A stretch of 64,000 nucleotides of DNA from Bacteroidota bacterium (GTDB lineage: Bacteria > Bacteroidota > Bacteroidia > Cytophagales > Cyclobacteriaceae): assembly GCA_016191555.1 (NCBI GenBank), contig JACPVX010000011.1, positions 20,060 through 84,059 on the forward strand, written 5' to 3'. This document shows positions 36,342 through 44,961 of this stretch, piece after piece. Made by a program: the position numbers and the translations under genes. The notes beneath the pieces were generated by a model. The model was given only the letters and a program-made list of their open reading frames with translations. It ran no database searches and was not told the DNA's origin. Numbering within the stretch: the first letter of the stretch is position 1; every line of letters starts with the position of its first letter.

Positions 36342-36668
36342 ATGATTAGCGTTACCGAAAAAGCCAAAGAAAGACTCGTAAACCTCCGTGTAGAGGAAGG
36401 TAAGACTCAAGATCATAATATTCGTGTTTCCGTGAAGGGTGGAGGTTGCTCAGGCTTGATGTACGACTTGGGTTTTGACGCTGAAATCAAACCGGCCGAT
36501 CAGGTATTTGAAGATAAAGGGATCAAAATTTTAGTAGATAAAAAGAGCCTGCTTTACTTGCTGGGCACCACACTCGATTTTTCAGACGGATTGAATGGCA
36601 AAGGCTTTCAATTTATCAACCCCAATGCTTCACGCACCTGTGGTTGTGGCGAAAGTTTTTCGGTTTAA
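36342..36668 (+). CDS. IscA/ErpA/SufA-type iron-sulfur carrier
   Basis: The 108-residue A-type carrier has the three conserved cysteines at 36 (GGGCSGLMYDL), 100 and 102 (RTCGCGESF). A-type carriers pass Fe-S clusters to target enzymes. It cannot be assigned as IscA, ErpA or SufA from sequence and context, as no suf or isc gene is nearby. Its stop overlaps the stop of the convergent Uma2 gene by 4 bp. Confidence 0.93.
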   Translation: MISVTEKAKERLVNLRVEEGKTQDHNIRVSVKGGGCSGLMYDLGFDAEIKPADQVFEDKGIKILVDKKSLLYLLGTTLDFSDGLNGKGFQFINPNASRTCGCGESFSV

Positions 36669-37246
36669 TACTGAATGAGACTGAGATCCAATTCGAACCC
36701 TTTCACAGGATATTCACCCACTAATTTTTTATCAAATCCCACAATTTGTTGTGGCTCTCTTCCTGAGCTATAAATAAAAACAGTCTTTTGGGTAGGATCA
36801 ATGAGCCAACCAAGCTGTGCACCATTGCTTATCCAGCAAGTCATTTTTATTTTTAAGTCTTCAAGATGATCAGATTTAGATCGGATTTCGATGACAAAGT
36901 CTGGGCAAATGGGTGCGAATTTATTTTTGTCTTCTTCGGAAAGAGAAGACCAATTTGCTTTCGAAACCCATGAGGCGTCAGGAGAAAGAATGGATCGATC
37001 GGGTAAAGTGAAGCCGGCAGAGGAATCAAAGGCAAATCCATTTTTTTCGTCAACAGCCCAGTTTGCCAATTGACGAGAGATTTCCATATTCCAAAATCCG
37101 GAAAGTGAAGTAACAGGCGACATAAGTACGATTTCCAGTTTGCTATTTCTTTCAATGCGCAGGTCTTTGTTCTCCTGGCAAAACCAAAGAAACTCTTCAT
37201 CGCTCATGGCGTTGGTGATGCGATCTTTTAAGATGATAGTTTCCAT
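36665..37246 (-). CDS. Uma2 family (DUF820) restriction endonuclease-like protein
   Basis: The 193-residue protein has a PD-(D/E)xK-like core: SPDASWVSKANW near 97-108 and CPDFVIEIRSKSDHLEDL near 122-139, with the Asp and Glu of the putative metal site. Uma2 proteins are abundant in cyanobacteria and some Bacteroidota, and their biological role is not settled. It is a single gene overlapping the Fe-S carrier gene tail to tail. Confidence 0.85.
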   Translation of the reverse strand: METIILKDRITNAMSDEEFLWFCQENKDLRIERNSKLEIVLMSPVTSLSGFWNMEISRQLANWAVDEKNGFAFDSSAGFTLPDRSILSPDASWVSKANWSSLSEEDKNKFAPICPDFVIEIRSKSDHLEDLKIKMTCWISNGAQLGWLIDPTQKTVFIYSSGREPQQIVGFDKKLVGEYPVKGFELDLSLIQY

Positions 37247-37282
37247 GTGGGAATTGTATTCTTAAAGTTAATCAAAAATCAG

Positions 37283-37699
37283 TTAAAGCGCGGCAATGCA
37301 CTTCAATTCAATCGCAATGGGTGTAGGGAGTGCATTCACTTCCACGGTAGTGCGACAAGGTTGGTTCTCGGTAAAATACTGTGCGTAGATTTTATTGAAC
37401 GTTTTAAAGTCATTCTTCATGTTCGTGAGGAAAACAGTAACGTCCACGAGGTCTTTCCACTGCGCTCCTGATGATTCTAAAATCAATTTCACATTCTGAA
37501 AAACAGCATGGCACTGCTTCTCAATATCGTAAGCCACAATTTCCCCTTGATCGTTCAGTGTTACCCCGGGAATATCTTTCGAGCCACGTTGGCGTGGACC
37601 TACTCCGGAAAAAAATAATAAGTTGCCCACTCTGCGTGCGTGAGGATATGCTCCTACAGGCTCAGGTGCTTGTTGCGAAGAAATGATTTGATTTTCCAT
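37283..37699 (-). CDS. RidA family protein
   Basis: This 138-residue RidA/YjgF protein belongs to a family that deaminates reactive enamine/imine intermediates. IISSQQAPEPVGAYPHARRV and the C-terminal PCRTTVEVNALPTPIAIELK, with the substrate-carboxylate Arg, are visible. The ATG at 37699 is preferred to an ATG 18 codons upstream that would overlap the DUF4198 gene. It ends a three-gene minus-strand operon with pepP and DUF4198. Confidence 0.88.
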   Translation of the reverse strand: MENQIISSQQAPEPVGAYPHARRVGNLLFFSGVGPRQRGSKDIPGVTLNDQGEIVAYDIEKQCHAVFQNVKLILESSGAQWKDLVDVTVFLTNMKNDFKTFNKIYAQYFTENQPCRTTVEVNALPTPIAIELKCIAAL

Positions 37700-37703
37700 A
37701 GTA

Positions 37704-38507
37704 TTAGTCAATTCCAAAAACATAGCTAGCCCATAAACTCTGCCAATCAGCACCGGCCGTTTCTGACGGAATCATTTTTACGGTGCTCACCATCCATTCA
37801 CCTTTGGCATTGATAGGAAATGTCAATGTGCCATCACTTTCAGTATAGAGATTTTGAAGAAAAGTGGTGGTGCCAATTTTTGTCCACACTTTTACTAATT
37901 GATGCGGGCTTGGTTTGCCATTAAATAACACGCTGCAGGTAAGGTAATCTCCTACTTTCAGGTTGTATGGATTTTTCAGTAGAATAATTTCATTGCGAAA
38001 GCCGATCTTTTTCTTGTAGGTGTCATCGGTTTTGTCACCCACCTGAACGAGCAGTTTCGCAAATCGCTTATAATATTCTTTGGATGGAAGATTCGTGTTG
38101 TTGTTTTCTTTCCGAAGTGCAATAATGTTTTCCAGTCCGTCTTCCTCCAGGTAGCTATTGAATTTAACTGCGTCCAATTCAATGAAAGCGTTGTTGCTTT
38201 CCAATGAAATCAGATGAGTTCCAGGCTCGGTAAGTTTTAGTTGTAGTTTTTCCTTTTCTTGTGGCTTTAGTTGAGCGCGCACGTCTTTCACTTTTGCTAA
38301 CTGGTGTAAATCGAGCTTCTCTACTTTGTGACGATTGAGATCCCATACCTCGCCTTCAAAATTTTCGCCCACCATCAATTTCAGCGGCATGGTTTCACCA
38401 ACAGCAAACCGATATTTTTTTGGTTGCATCCAAAACTCATGCGATGAGCAGAGTACGCTCAGCGCAAGCAAAGCGGCAACAAGCGATACTTTTTTTCGCG
38501 TCTTCAT
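37704..38507 (-). CDS. DUF4198 periplasmic protein
   Basis: The 267-residue protein has a signal peptide (about 1-22) followed at once by HEFWMQPKKYRFAVGE, the DUF4198 hallmark. The N-terminal His would be close to the mature start. Relatives are linked to metal uptake, including nickel and cobalt transport (NikK-like), but no transport genes are adjacent. It overlaps the upstream pepP gene by 4 bp and precedes ridA by 4 bp. Confidence 0.82.
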   Translation of the reverse strand: MKTRKKVSLVAALLALSVLCSSHEFWMQPKKYRFAVGETMPLKLMVGENFEGEVWDLNRHKVEKLDLHQLAKVKDVRAQLKPQEKEKLQLKLTEPGTHLISLESNNAFIELDAVKFNSYLEEDGLENIIALRKENNNTNLPSKEYYKRFAKLLVQVGDKTDDTYKKKIGFRNEIILLKNPYNLKVGDYLTCSVLFNGKPSPHQLVKVWTKIGTTTFLQNLYTESDGTLTFPINAKGEWMVSTVKMIPSETAGADWQSLWASYVFGID

Positions 38508-39805
38508 TTCTTTTGATTTATTAACGTTTCAATTTCATCTGCTTCAATCGGAACGTTTCTCATTAAGTCAATATTGCGCTTCTTGCCAATCACCACGTTG
38601 TTTTCAATGCGAATGCCGAGTCCTTCCTCTTTGATGTAAATGCCCGGCTCAATCGTCCACACCTGACCTTCCTTAACTTTTGCATGCATGTTTCCTACGT
38701 CATGCACATCTAAGCCCAACATGTGCGAAGTGCCGTGCATAAAGTATTTTTGAAAGGCTGGTTTTTCTTTCGGCTGATTTTTTACATCCGTCTTTGAAAT
38801 CAGGCGCAAGCCGATCAATTCACTTTCAACCAGCTTTTGAATTTCCTTGTGATAGTCAAAATAAACAACTCCGGGTCGCAGCATTTGGTTAGCGGCACGC
38901 ATCACACGCAAAACAGAATTGTAAACATCGCGTTGTCGTTTGGTATATTTTCCGTTTACCGGAATGGATCGAGTAAGATCGGCATTGTAGTTGGCATACT
39001 CGGCACCGACATCAAGTAATAAAATATCTCCGTCTTTGCACACTTTATCATTTTCGATGTAATGTAGCACGCATGAATTTGCCCCCGAAGCGATAATCGG
39101 TGTGTAAGCAAATCCCCGCGAACCGTTTCGTAAAAATTCATGCGCGTATTCGGCTTCAATTTCATATTCTTTTACGCCCGGCTTCACAAACTTTAGCACT
39201 CTGCGAAAAGCACTTTCAGTAATGTTACATGCCCGCTGCATCAAATCAATTTCTTTGTTTGATTTCACACTTCTCAACTGAGCCATCAAAGGTGCCACCC
39301 GCTGATACTCATGCAGCGGATAATTCTTTTTACACCACTCGATAAAACGGGCATCGCGTGTTTCGACTTTTATCTCCGAGCGATAATGTTCATTGGTATT
39401 GAGATAAACATTTTCTACTCCACCCATCGTCATCATGTGATGAAATAGTCGACTGAATTCCGATGTCCACACAATGGTCTGCACTCCGGTCATCTCACGC
39501 GCCTCTTCTTTGGTTAGTTTGTGTCCTTCCCATGTGGCGATCTGTTCATTTGTTTCTTGTAGGAACAATACCTCTCGGTATTTTTTATCCGGAAAATCCG
39601 GACAGATTACCAGAATGCTATTCTCCTGATCGACCCCGCTCAAATAAAAAAGATCGTTGTTTTGCCGGAAGGGGAGGTGACCATCCGCATTGGTTGGCAT
39701 CAAGTCATTCGAATTGAACAAAGCCAGCGATTGAGGCTTCAGCTCCTTCGTCAATTTTTTGCGGTTCGTGACAAACAGTTGAGTATCAATTTTTTTGTAT
39801 CGCAT
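38504..39805 (-). CDS. pepP: Xaa-Pro aminopeptidase (M24B)
   Basis: This is a 433-residue cytoplasmic peptidase that removes the N-terminal residue before proline. The metal ligands are in their usual setting: Asp265 (LLLDVGAEY), Asp276 (YNADLTRS), His361 (HGTSHMLGLDVHDVG), Glu386 (TIEPGIY) and Glu401 (RIENN). No signal peptide is present, in contrast to the other M24 enzyme of the window. It is first in an operon with DUF4198 and ridA. Confidence 0.93.
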   Translation of the reverse strand: MRYKKIDTQLFVTNRKKLTKELKPQSLALFNSNDLMPTNADGHLPFRQNNDLFYLSGVDQENSILVICPDFPDKKYREVLFLQETNEQIATWEGHKLTKEEAREMTGVQTIVWTSEFSRLFHHMMTMGGVENVYLNTNEHYRSEIKVETRDARFIEWCKKNYPLHEYQRVAPLMAQLRSVKSNKEIDLMQRACNITESAFRRVLKFVKPGVKEYEIEAEYAHEFLRNGSRGFAYTPIIASGANSCVLHYIENDKVCKDGDILLLDVGAEYANYNADLTRSIPVNGKYTKRQRDVYNSVLRVMRAANQMLRPGVVYFDYHKEIQKLVESELIGLRLISKTDVKNQPKEKPAFQKYFMHGTSHMLGLDVHDVGNMHAKVKEGQVWTIEPGIYIKEEGLGIRIENNVVIGKKRNIDLMRNVPIEADEIETLINQKK

Positions 39806-39958
39806 TCGATTCTGTTTAAAGATTCGGCTATAAAAGTAAAATTAAAAATTGATCAGAGCCGACCGTTCAAAGAGTTAGAATTAAAGCAGGCAGAACGGCT
39901 GTTGTATTATTTGAATTTTTAAACCCAACGGATTCTATGCCTAATGCCTTGGGTTAGT

Positions 39959-39966
39959 TACCTTTG
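39959..39966 (+). promoter_or_regulatory. Candidate -7 element of lepA
   Basis: TACCTTTG fits TAnnTTTG and is followed by CCCTTC at the expected start of transcription, about 22 bp before the ATG. A weak -33 (tatg) lies 19 bp upstream. Confidence 0.45.
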
Positions 39967-39987
39967 CCCTTCAAAATCTTGAAATAA

Positions 39988-41781
39988 ATGACGGGAATGG
40001 AGAATATCCGCAATTTTTGCATCATTGCGCACATCGATCACGGCAAAAGTACCCTGGCAGACAGGCTTTTAGAGTTTACCGGTACCCTTACCAACCGCCA
40101 AATGCAGGCGCAGGTGCTCGATAACATGGATTTGGAGCGCGAAAAGGGCATTACCATAAAGGCGCATGCCATTCAAATGAACTACAAGTTTGAAGGCGTA
40201 GAATATACCCTGAATTTGATCGATACCCCCGGCCACGTTGATTTTTCATACGAGGTGTCGCGGTCTATTGCCGCTTGCGAAGGCGCGTTATTGATTGTTG
40301 ATGCCGCGCAGGGTATTCAGGCTCAGACGATTTCTAATTTGTACCTCGCTCTCGAACATAATTTGGAGATCATACCAATCTTAAACAAAATCGACTTACC
40401 AGCGGCCATGCCGGAGGAGGTAACAGATCAGATTGTGGATTTGATTGGCTGCGAAAGAGAAGCCGTTTTGAAAGCAAGTGCTAAAGAAGGAAAAGGAATT
40501 CAGGAAATATTAGAAGCGGTAATCAAGCGTGTGCCTCATCCCAAAGGTGATCCGAAGGCTCCTCTCCAAGCCATGATTTTTGATTTGGTTTTCAATTCGT
40601 TCAGAGGTATTGAAGTCTATTATCGTGTGTTCAACGGCACCATGCGCAAAAACGATCAACTTCGTTTTGTGAACGCAGGCAAAGAATATGGTGCCGATGA
40701 AATTGGCGTGTTGAAATTGGATAAACATCCCCGTCAGGAAATTAGCGCAGGCAATGTGGGATACCTCATTTCGGGCATCAAAGTGGCGAAAGAAGTGAAA
40801 GTGGGAGATACTATTACTTTGGTTTCAAATCCAGGCGAAGCTTTGCAAGGCTATGAAGATGTAAAGCCGATGGTTTTTGCCGGTATCTATCCGGTGGATA
40901 CGATTGAATTTGAAGAACTCCGTAGTTCGATGGAGAAATTGCAGTTGAACGATGCATCGCTGGTGTGGGAACCTGAAACTTCGGCTGCGTTGGGATTTGG
41001 ATTCCGCTGCGGATTTTTGGGCATGTTGCATATGGAAATCATTCAGGAGCGATTGGAGCGTGAATTCAACATGACGGTCATTACAACCGTTCCTTCCGTG
41101 CAATTCAAAGCCATGCTTACCAACGGTAAGATGATTGAGATCAACGCGCCATCTGAAATGCCCGATCCTACTACCATGGATTACATTGAAGAACCGTACA
41201 TCGCGGCACAGATCATTAGTAAATCGGAATTTATTGGTGCGATCATTGGATTGTGCATGGATAAACGAGGCATCATTAAAAATCAAGTTTACTTAACGAC
41301 CGATCGCGTTGAGCTTACTTTCGAAATGCCGTTGTCCGAAATTGTATTCGACTTCTTCGATAAGTTAAAATCAATATCGAGAGGATATGCATCACTCGAT
41401 TATCAACTCATCGGCTTCCGCGAAAGCGATATGGTGAAGTTGGATGTGATGTTGAATGGAGACAAGGTAGATGCCTTGTCGGCCATTGTGCATCGTGCTA
41501 AATCGTATGAGTGGGGAAGAAAGTTGTGCGAGAAATTGAAAGAGTTGATTCCACGCCAAATGTTCGAGATTGCCATTCAGGCGAGTATCGGACAGAAAAT
41601 CATCGCTCGTGAAACGGTGAGCGCCATTCGCAAAAACGTGTTGGCAAAATGTTATGGTGGTGATATTTCGCGTAAGCGAAAACTATTGGAGAAGCAGAAG
41701 AAAGGAAAGAAGCGGATGCGCCAAGTTGGTAATGTGGAGATTCCACAAGAGGCATTTATGGCTGTGTTGAAAATTGAATAA
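39988..41781 (+). CDS. lepA: Elongation factor 4 (LepA)
   Basis: This is a 597-residue ribosome-associated GTPase. The G motifs are [14 protein letters not shown] and NKID, followed by domains II and III and the LepA-specific C-terminal part with [18 protein letters not shown]. The length is exactly typical. The ATG at 39997 (MENIRNF) is an equally possible start. It leads a plus-strand run with folD and queE. Confidence 0.97.
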   Translation: MTGMENIRNFCIIAHIDHGKSTLADRLLEFTGTLTNRQMQAQVLDNMDLEREKGITIKAHAIQMNYKFEGVEYTLNLIDTPGHVDFSYEVSRSIAACEGALLIVDAAQGIQAQTISNLYLALEHNLEIIPILNKIDLPAAMPEEVTDQIVDLIGCEREAVLKASAKEGKGIQEILEAVIKRVPHPKGDPKAPLQAMIFDLVFNSFRGIEVYYRVFNGTMRKNDQLRFVNAGKEYGADEIGVLKLDKHPRQEISAGNVGYLISGIKVAKEVKVGDTITLVSNPGEALQGYEDVKPMVFAGIYPVDTIEFEELRSSMEKLQLNDASLVWEPETSAALGFGFRCGFLGMLHMEIIQERLEREFNMTVITTVPSVQFKAMLTNGKMIEINAPSEMPDPTTMDYIEEPYIAAQIISKSEFIGAIIGLCMDKRGIIKNQVYLTTDRVELTFEMPLSEIVFDFFDKLKSISRGYASLDYQLIGFRESDMVKLDVMLNGDKVDALSAIVHRAKSYEWGRKLCEKLKELIPRQMFEIAIQASIGQKIIARETVSAIRKNVLAKCYGGDISRKRKLLEKQKKGKKRMRQVGNVEIPQEAFMAVLKIE

Positions 41782-41851
41782 TAGAATTTGAAAATTCGAT
41801 GATTCGATAATTTGATAGCTAAACAGAATTGTAGAAAAGATTAAGGTTTCA

Positions 41852-42739
41852 ATGACAGAGCCAACACCATACACCCTCATTGATGGCCGCAAGGTGTCAT
41901 CAGACATAAAGTTAGAACTTGCTGCGAAAGTAGCGGAGCGTAAAAAATTGGGAAAGAAAATTCCACACTTGGCAATTATCTTGGTAGGCGATGACGGTGC
42001 CAGCCAAACGTATGTAGATCACAAAGTGAAGGCATGTAAAGAAGTGGGCTTTCATTATACCATGATGCGCTTTGCTGACACTATCAGCGAAGACAAATTG
42101 ATGAAGCACATCGATCATGTAAACAATGATGAAGATGTAGACGGATTTATTGTACAGCTTCCATTACCGCCACACATTTCGGTAGAAAACATTACCGAGA
42201 AAATCAGATCTGACAAAGATGTGGATGGATTCACCAATCATAATTTCGGTAGCATCATTTCAAAAAATCCTTTGTTGATGCCGGCTACTCCATTTGGTGT
42301 GATGGAGCTTTTGCGCAGATATAATATTGAAACCGAAGGAAAGAATTGTGTGGTAGTAGGAGCTAGCCGATTGGTAGGCGCGCCACTGAGTATGATGTTG
42401 GTAGAGCAGGGGAGAGCCACTGTTACGATTTGTCATAAGTACACTAAAGATTTGTCAACCATTACCCGTCAGGCCGATATATTAATGGTAGGTGTTGGTA
42501 AGCCAGGATTGATTACAGCAGATATGGTGAAAGAAGGCGCAGTGGTAATTGATATTGGTACTACACGAGTGGAAGGCCCACAATACAAGAATGGGTATTC
42601 TCTAAAAGGCGATGTTGAATTCAAAGAAGTAGCTGCGAAAGCATCTTACATCACACCCGTGCCCGGTGGAGTTGGGCCAATGACAATTGCGTCATTGCTG
42701 ATGAATACGATGAGGGCTGCAGAAAATTTGAATCCATAA
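41852..42739 (+). CDS. folD: Methylenetetrahydrofolate dehydrogenase/cyclohydrolase
   Basis: This 295-residue bifunctional enzyme makes 10-formyl-THF from 5,10-methylene-THF. The catalytic YVDHK block with Tyr and Lys, VDGFIVQLPLPPH, DVDGF and GGVGPMTIASLL are all conserved. One difference stands out: the nucleotide-binding GRSxxVGxP motif reads GASRLVGAP, so the usual Arg near the cofactor phosphate is replaced by Ala. It follows lepA by 70 bp and is 35 bp upstream of queE. Confidence 0.95.
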   Translation: MTEPTPYTLIDGRKVSSDIKLELAAKVAERKKLGKKIPHLAIILVGDDGASQTYVDHKVKACKEVGFHYTMMRFADTISEDKLMKHIDHVNNDEDVDGFIVQLPLPPHISVENITEKIRSDKDVDGFTNHNFGSIISKNPLLMPATPFGVMELLRRYNIETEGKNCVVVGASRLVGAPLSMMLVEQGRATVTICHKYTKDLSTITRQADILMVGVGKPGLITADMVKEGAVVIDIGTTRVEGPQYKNGYSLKGDVEFKEVAAKASYITPVPGGVGPMTIASLLMNTMRAAENLNP

Positions 42740-42774
42740 TTCGATTCGCATAACGATTCAAAATAGAAGAGGGT

Positions 42775-43410
42775 ATGAATGAGAGTGCATCAATCGAATC
42801 AACCATTTTGAATGCGGAGCTTCCGGTAATGGAAGATTTTTACACGATTCAGGGAGAAGGATTTTACCAGGGAAATGCAGCTTATTTTATTCGCTTAGGT
42901 GGATGCGAAGTGCGTTGCGTTTGGTGCGATGTAAAAGATAGTTGGGATGTGAATGCACATGCAAAACAATCCATTGCATCGTTGGTAGCAAAAGCAAAAG
43001 AAAGCGGCACCAACATAGTTGTCATAACAGGTGGTGAGCCTTCCATGCATAATCTCGATAAAATTACTCGGGAACTAAAGCAAGCCGGGCTTCGTACACA
43101 CATCGAAACGTCTGGAGCGTATCCCCTAACAGGAACGTGGGATTGGGTTTGTTTTTCACCAAAGAAATTCAAAGCTCCTCACGATTCAGTACCGGTACTC
43201 GCCAACGAGTTGAAAGTGGTAATCTTTCACAAAACAGATTTTGATTGGGCAGAAGAGTTTGCTGCGAAAGTACCGAAGCATTGCCATCTGTATTTGCAAC
43301 CCGAATGGTCAAAAGAAGAGGATATGCTTCCGCAGATTATAGCGTATGTTAAGAAGCATCCGCGATGGAAAATTTCACTGCAGGTACACAAATACATGAA
43401 TATTCCCTGA
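42775..43410 (+). CDS. queE: 7-carboxy-7-deazaguanine synthase
   Basis: This 211-residue radical SAM enzyme makes 7-carboxy-7-deazaguanine from 6-carboxytetrahydropterin in queuosine synthesis. The [4Fe-4S] motif is C-x3-C-x2-C in GGCEVRCVWCD, followed by VVITGGEPSMHN. The length is normal for the short Bacteroidota form. The partner queD lies 10 kb away at 53643. It is followed by pabB after 3 bp, so folate and queuosine genes share a transcript here. Confidence 0.94.
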   Translation: MNESASIESTILNAELPVMEDFYTIQGEGFYQGNAAYFIRLGGCEVRCVWCDVKDSWDVNAHAKQSIASLVAKAKESGTNIVVITGGEPSMHNLDKITRELKQAGLRTHIETSGAYPLTGTWDWVCFSPKKFKAPHDSVPVLANELKVVIFHKTDFDWAEEFAAKVPKHCHLYLQPEWSKEEDMLPQIIAYVKKHPRWKISLQVHKYMNIP

Positions 43411-43413
43411 TCC

Positions 43414-44385
43414 ATGCATTTGACTGATTTTGTAAAAACTTTGAACGAATGGGGACAACAACGAGTCCCTTTTTTGTTTTTGGTTGACTATGAAATGAAA
43501 AAGCCAAATGCCTGGAAATTGTCGGAGATAGATTCTGGTGAAATACTTTACTCCTTTCATGGAATTACAAATGCGAAATCAGGATTGGAAGATAACCGCA
43601 CTTTAAGTTTTCAGATTGAGCAGACAGACTTAACTGCTTATGAAAAGAAATTTCATGCGGTAATGAGTCATTTAAACCGGGGTGATACATTTTTAGCCAA
43701 TCTAACGGACCGAACTTCAATTAGTGTAAATGCCTCGCTGAAAGAGCTATTTTATCTGAGCCATGCGCGATACAAAATCTGGTATCGTGATGAATTTGTC
43801 GTTTTTTCACCGGAGATATTTATTCAGATTCGCGACCAGCGCATTTATTCTTTTCCGATGAAAGGAACTATCGATGCTTCGATTCCAAATGCTGCACAGG
43901 TTATTTTGTCGAATGAAAAAGAAATGGCAGAGCATGTCACCATGGTAGACTTGATTCGTAATGATCTCAGTCTGGTTTCAAATGCTGTTGAGGTCACGAG
44001 ATTCCGATATGTGGAAGAAGTCAAAACCAATCAGCGTAATCTATTGCAAGTGAGTTCTCAAATAGAAGGAGAGTTATCATCTGATTATTTAAACCGACTC
44101 GGAGATATTCTTATTGCTTTGTTGCCTGCCGGTTCCATTTCCGGAGCACCGAAGCATAAAACATGCGAAGTTTTGGCAGCAATAGAAGGTAATGATCGTG
44201 GCTATTATACGGGAGTGTGTGGATATTTTGACGGGAATCAGTTGGATGCGGGAGTAATGATTCGATTTATTGAAAAGGAAAATGAAAAGCTATTCTTCCG
44301 GAGCGGTGGAGGCATCACTACACAAAGTAATTTACGTGATGAGTTTCAGGAGTTAATCAATAAAGTGTATGTCCCGATTTCTTGA
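43414..44385 (+). CDS. pabB: Aminodeoxychorismate synthase component I
   Basis: The 323-residue protein is a chorismate-binding domain without the N-terminal anthranilate synthase-like extension, so it is a short form. LLPAGSISGAPKHKTCEVLAAI and GYYTGVCGYFDG are the conserved active-site blocks. It makes 4-amino-4-deoxychorismate for folate, using ammonia from PabA; no pabA lies in the window. It overlaps the pabC-like gene by 17 bp. Confidence 0.9.
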   Translation: MHLTDFVKTLNEWGQQRVPFLFLVDYEMKKPNAWKLSEIDSGEILYSFHGITNAKSGLEDNRTLSFQIEQTDLTAYEKKFHAVMSHLNRGDTFLANLTDRTSISVNASLKELFYLSHARYKIWYRDEFVVFSPEIFIQIRDQRIYSFPMKGTIDASIPNAAQVILSNEKEMAEHVTMVDLIRNDLSLVSNAVEVTRFRYVEEVKTNQRNLLQVSSQIEGELSSDYLNRLGDILIALLPAGSISGAPKHKTCEVLAAIEGNDRGYYTGVCGYFDGNQLDAGVMIRFIEKENEKLFFRSGGGITTQSNLRDEFQELINKVYVPIS

Positions 44386-44959
44386 AACAATAAAATTACT
44401 GAATGGTGAGTTTTATAACTTGGAATATCACCAGCAGCGATTGAGTGATACATGCAGTCATTTTAAACTGACAGATATTAAACTTCATAGTTTTTTGAAA
44501 GACCAATCCATTCCTCGCAAGGGATTATATAAATGTAGAATTGTTTATGGTGCGGATCAGACTAAGTTTGAATGTATACCCTATCACGCCAAATCGGTTA
44601 AGTCGCTCAAGCTGGTTGAATCAGATTCGATCGATTACCAATTTAAATGGGAAGATAGAACGGAGATGAATCAATTGTTTAATCAGAGGGGTGATGCGGA
44701 TGATGTCATTGTAGTTAAGAATGGACTTGTTACCGATTCATCGTATGCCAATCTTCTATTTTGGAATGGAAAGAATTGGCTCACGCCAAATGAACCTTTA
44801 TTAAGGGGAACACAGCGAGAGTTTTTAATTAAAACTGAATTGATTAAACAAACTACCGTTTCGATTTCCGACCTTCGTAAATTTGAGAAAGTAAAATTGA
44901 TCAATTCCATGTTAGAAATGCAAGGACCGGAAATAGCGGTTTCAAATATCATCATTTGA
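44369..44959 (+). CDS. pabC: Class IV aminotransferase, likely aminodeoxychorismate lyase
   Basis: The 196-residue PLP enzyme has the cofactor Lys probably at 93 (QFKWEDR), and the D-D-x-x-V block (DADDVIVVKNGLVTDSSYAN) matches class IV enzymes. At under 200 residues it is short for the family. Its 17-bp overlap with pabB supports a role in 4-aminobenzoate formation. The name rests partly on that context. Confidence 0.85.
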   Translation: MSRFLETIKLLNGEFYNLEYHQQRLSDTCSHFKLTDIKLHSFLKDQSIPRKGLYKCRIVYGADQTKFECIPYHAKSVKSLKLVESDSIDYQFKWEDRTEMNQLFNQRGDADDVIVVKNGLVTDSSYANLLFWNGKNWLTPNEPLLRGTQREFLIKTELIKQTTVSISDLRKFEKVKLINSMLEMQGPEIAVSNIII

Positions 44960-44961
44960 TC

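Noticed and set aside
39662..39922. 86-codon plus-strand ORF antisense to the pepP start
   Set aside because: Most of it is the shadow of pepP, and the part outside shows no motif or start signal.
40825..41286. 153-codon minus-strand ORF inside lepA
   Set aside because: Shadow of the lepA reading frame, rich in His and Phe as expected for an antisense frame.
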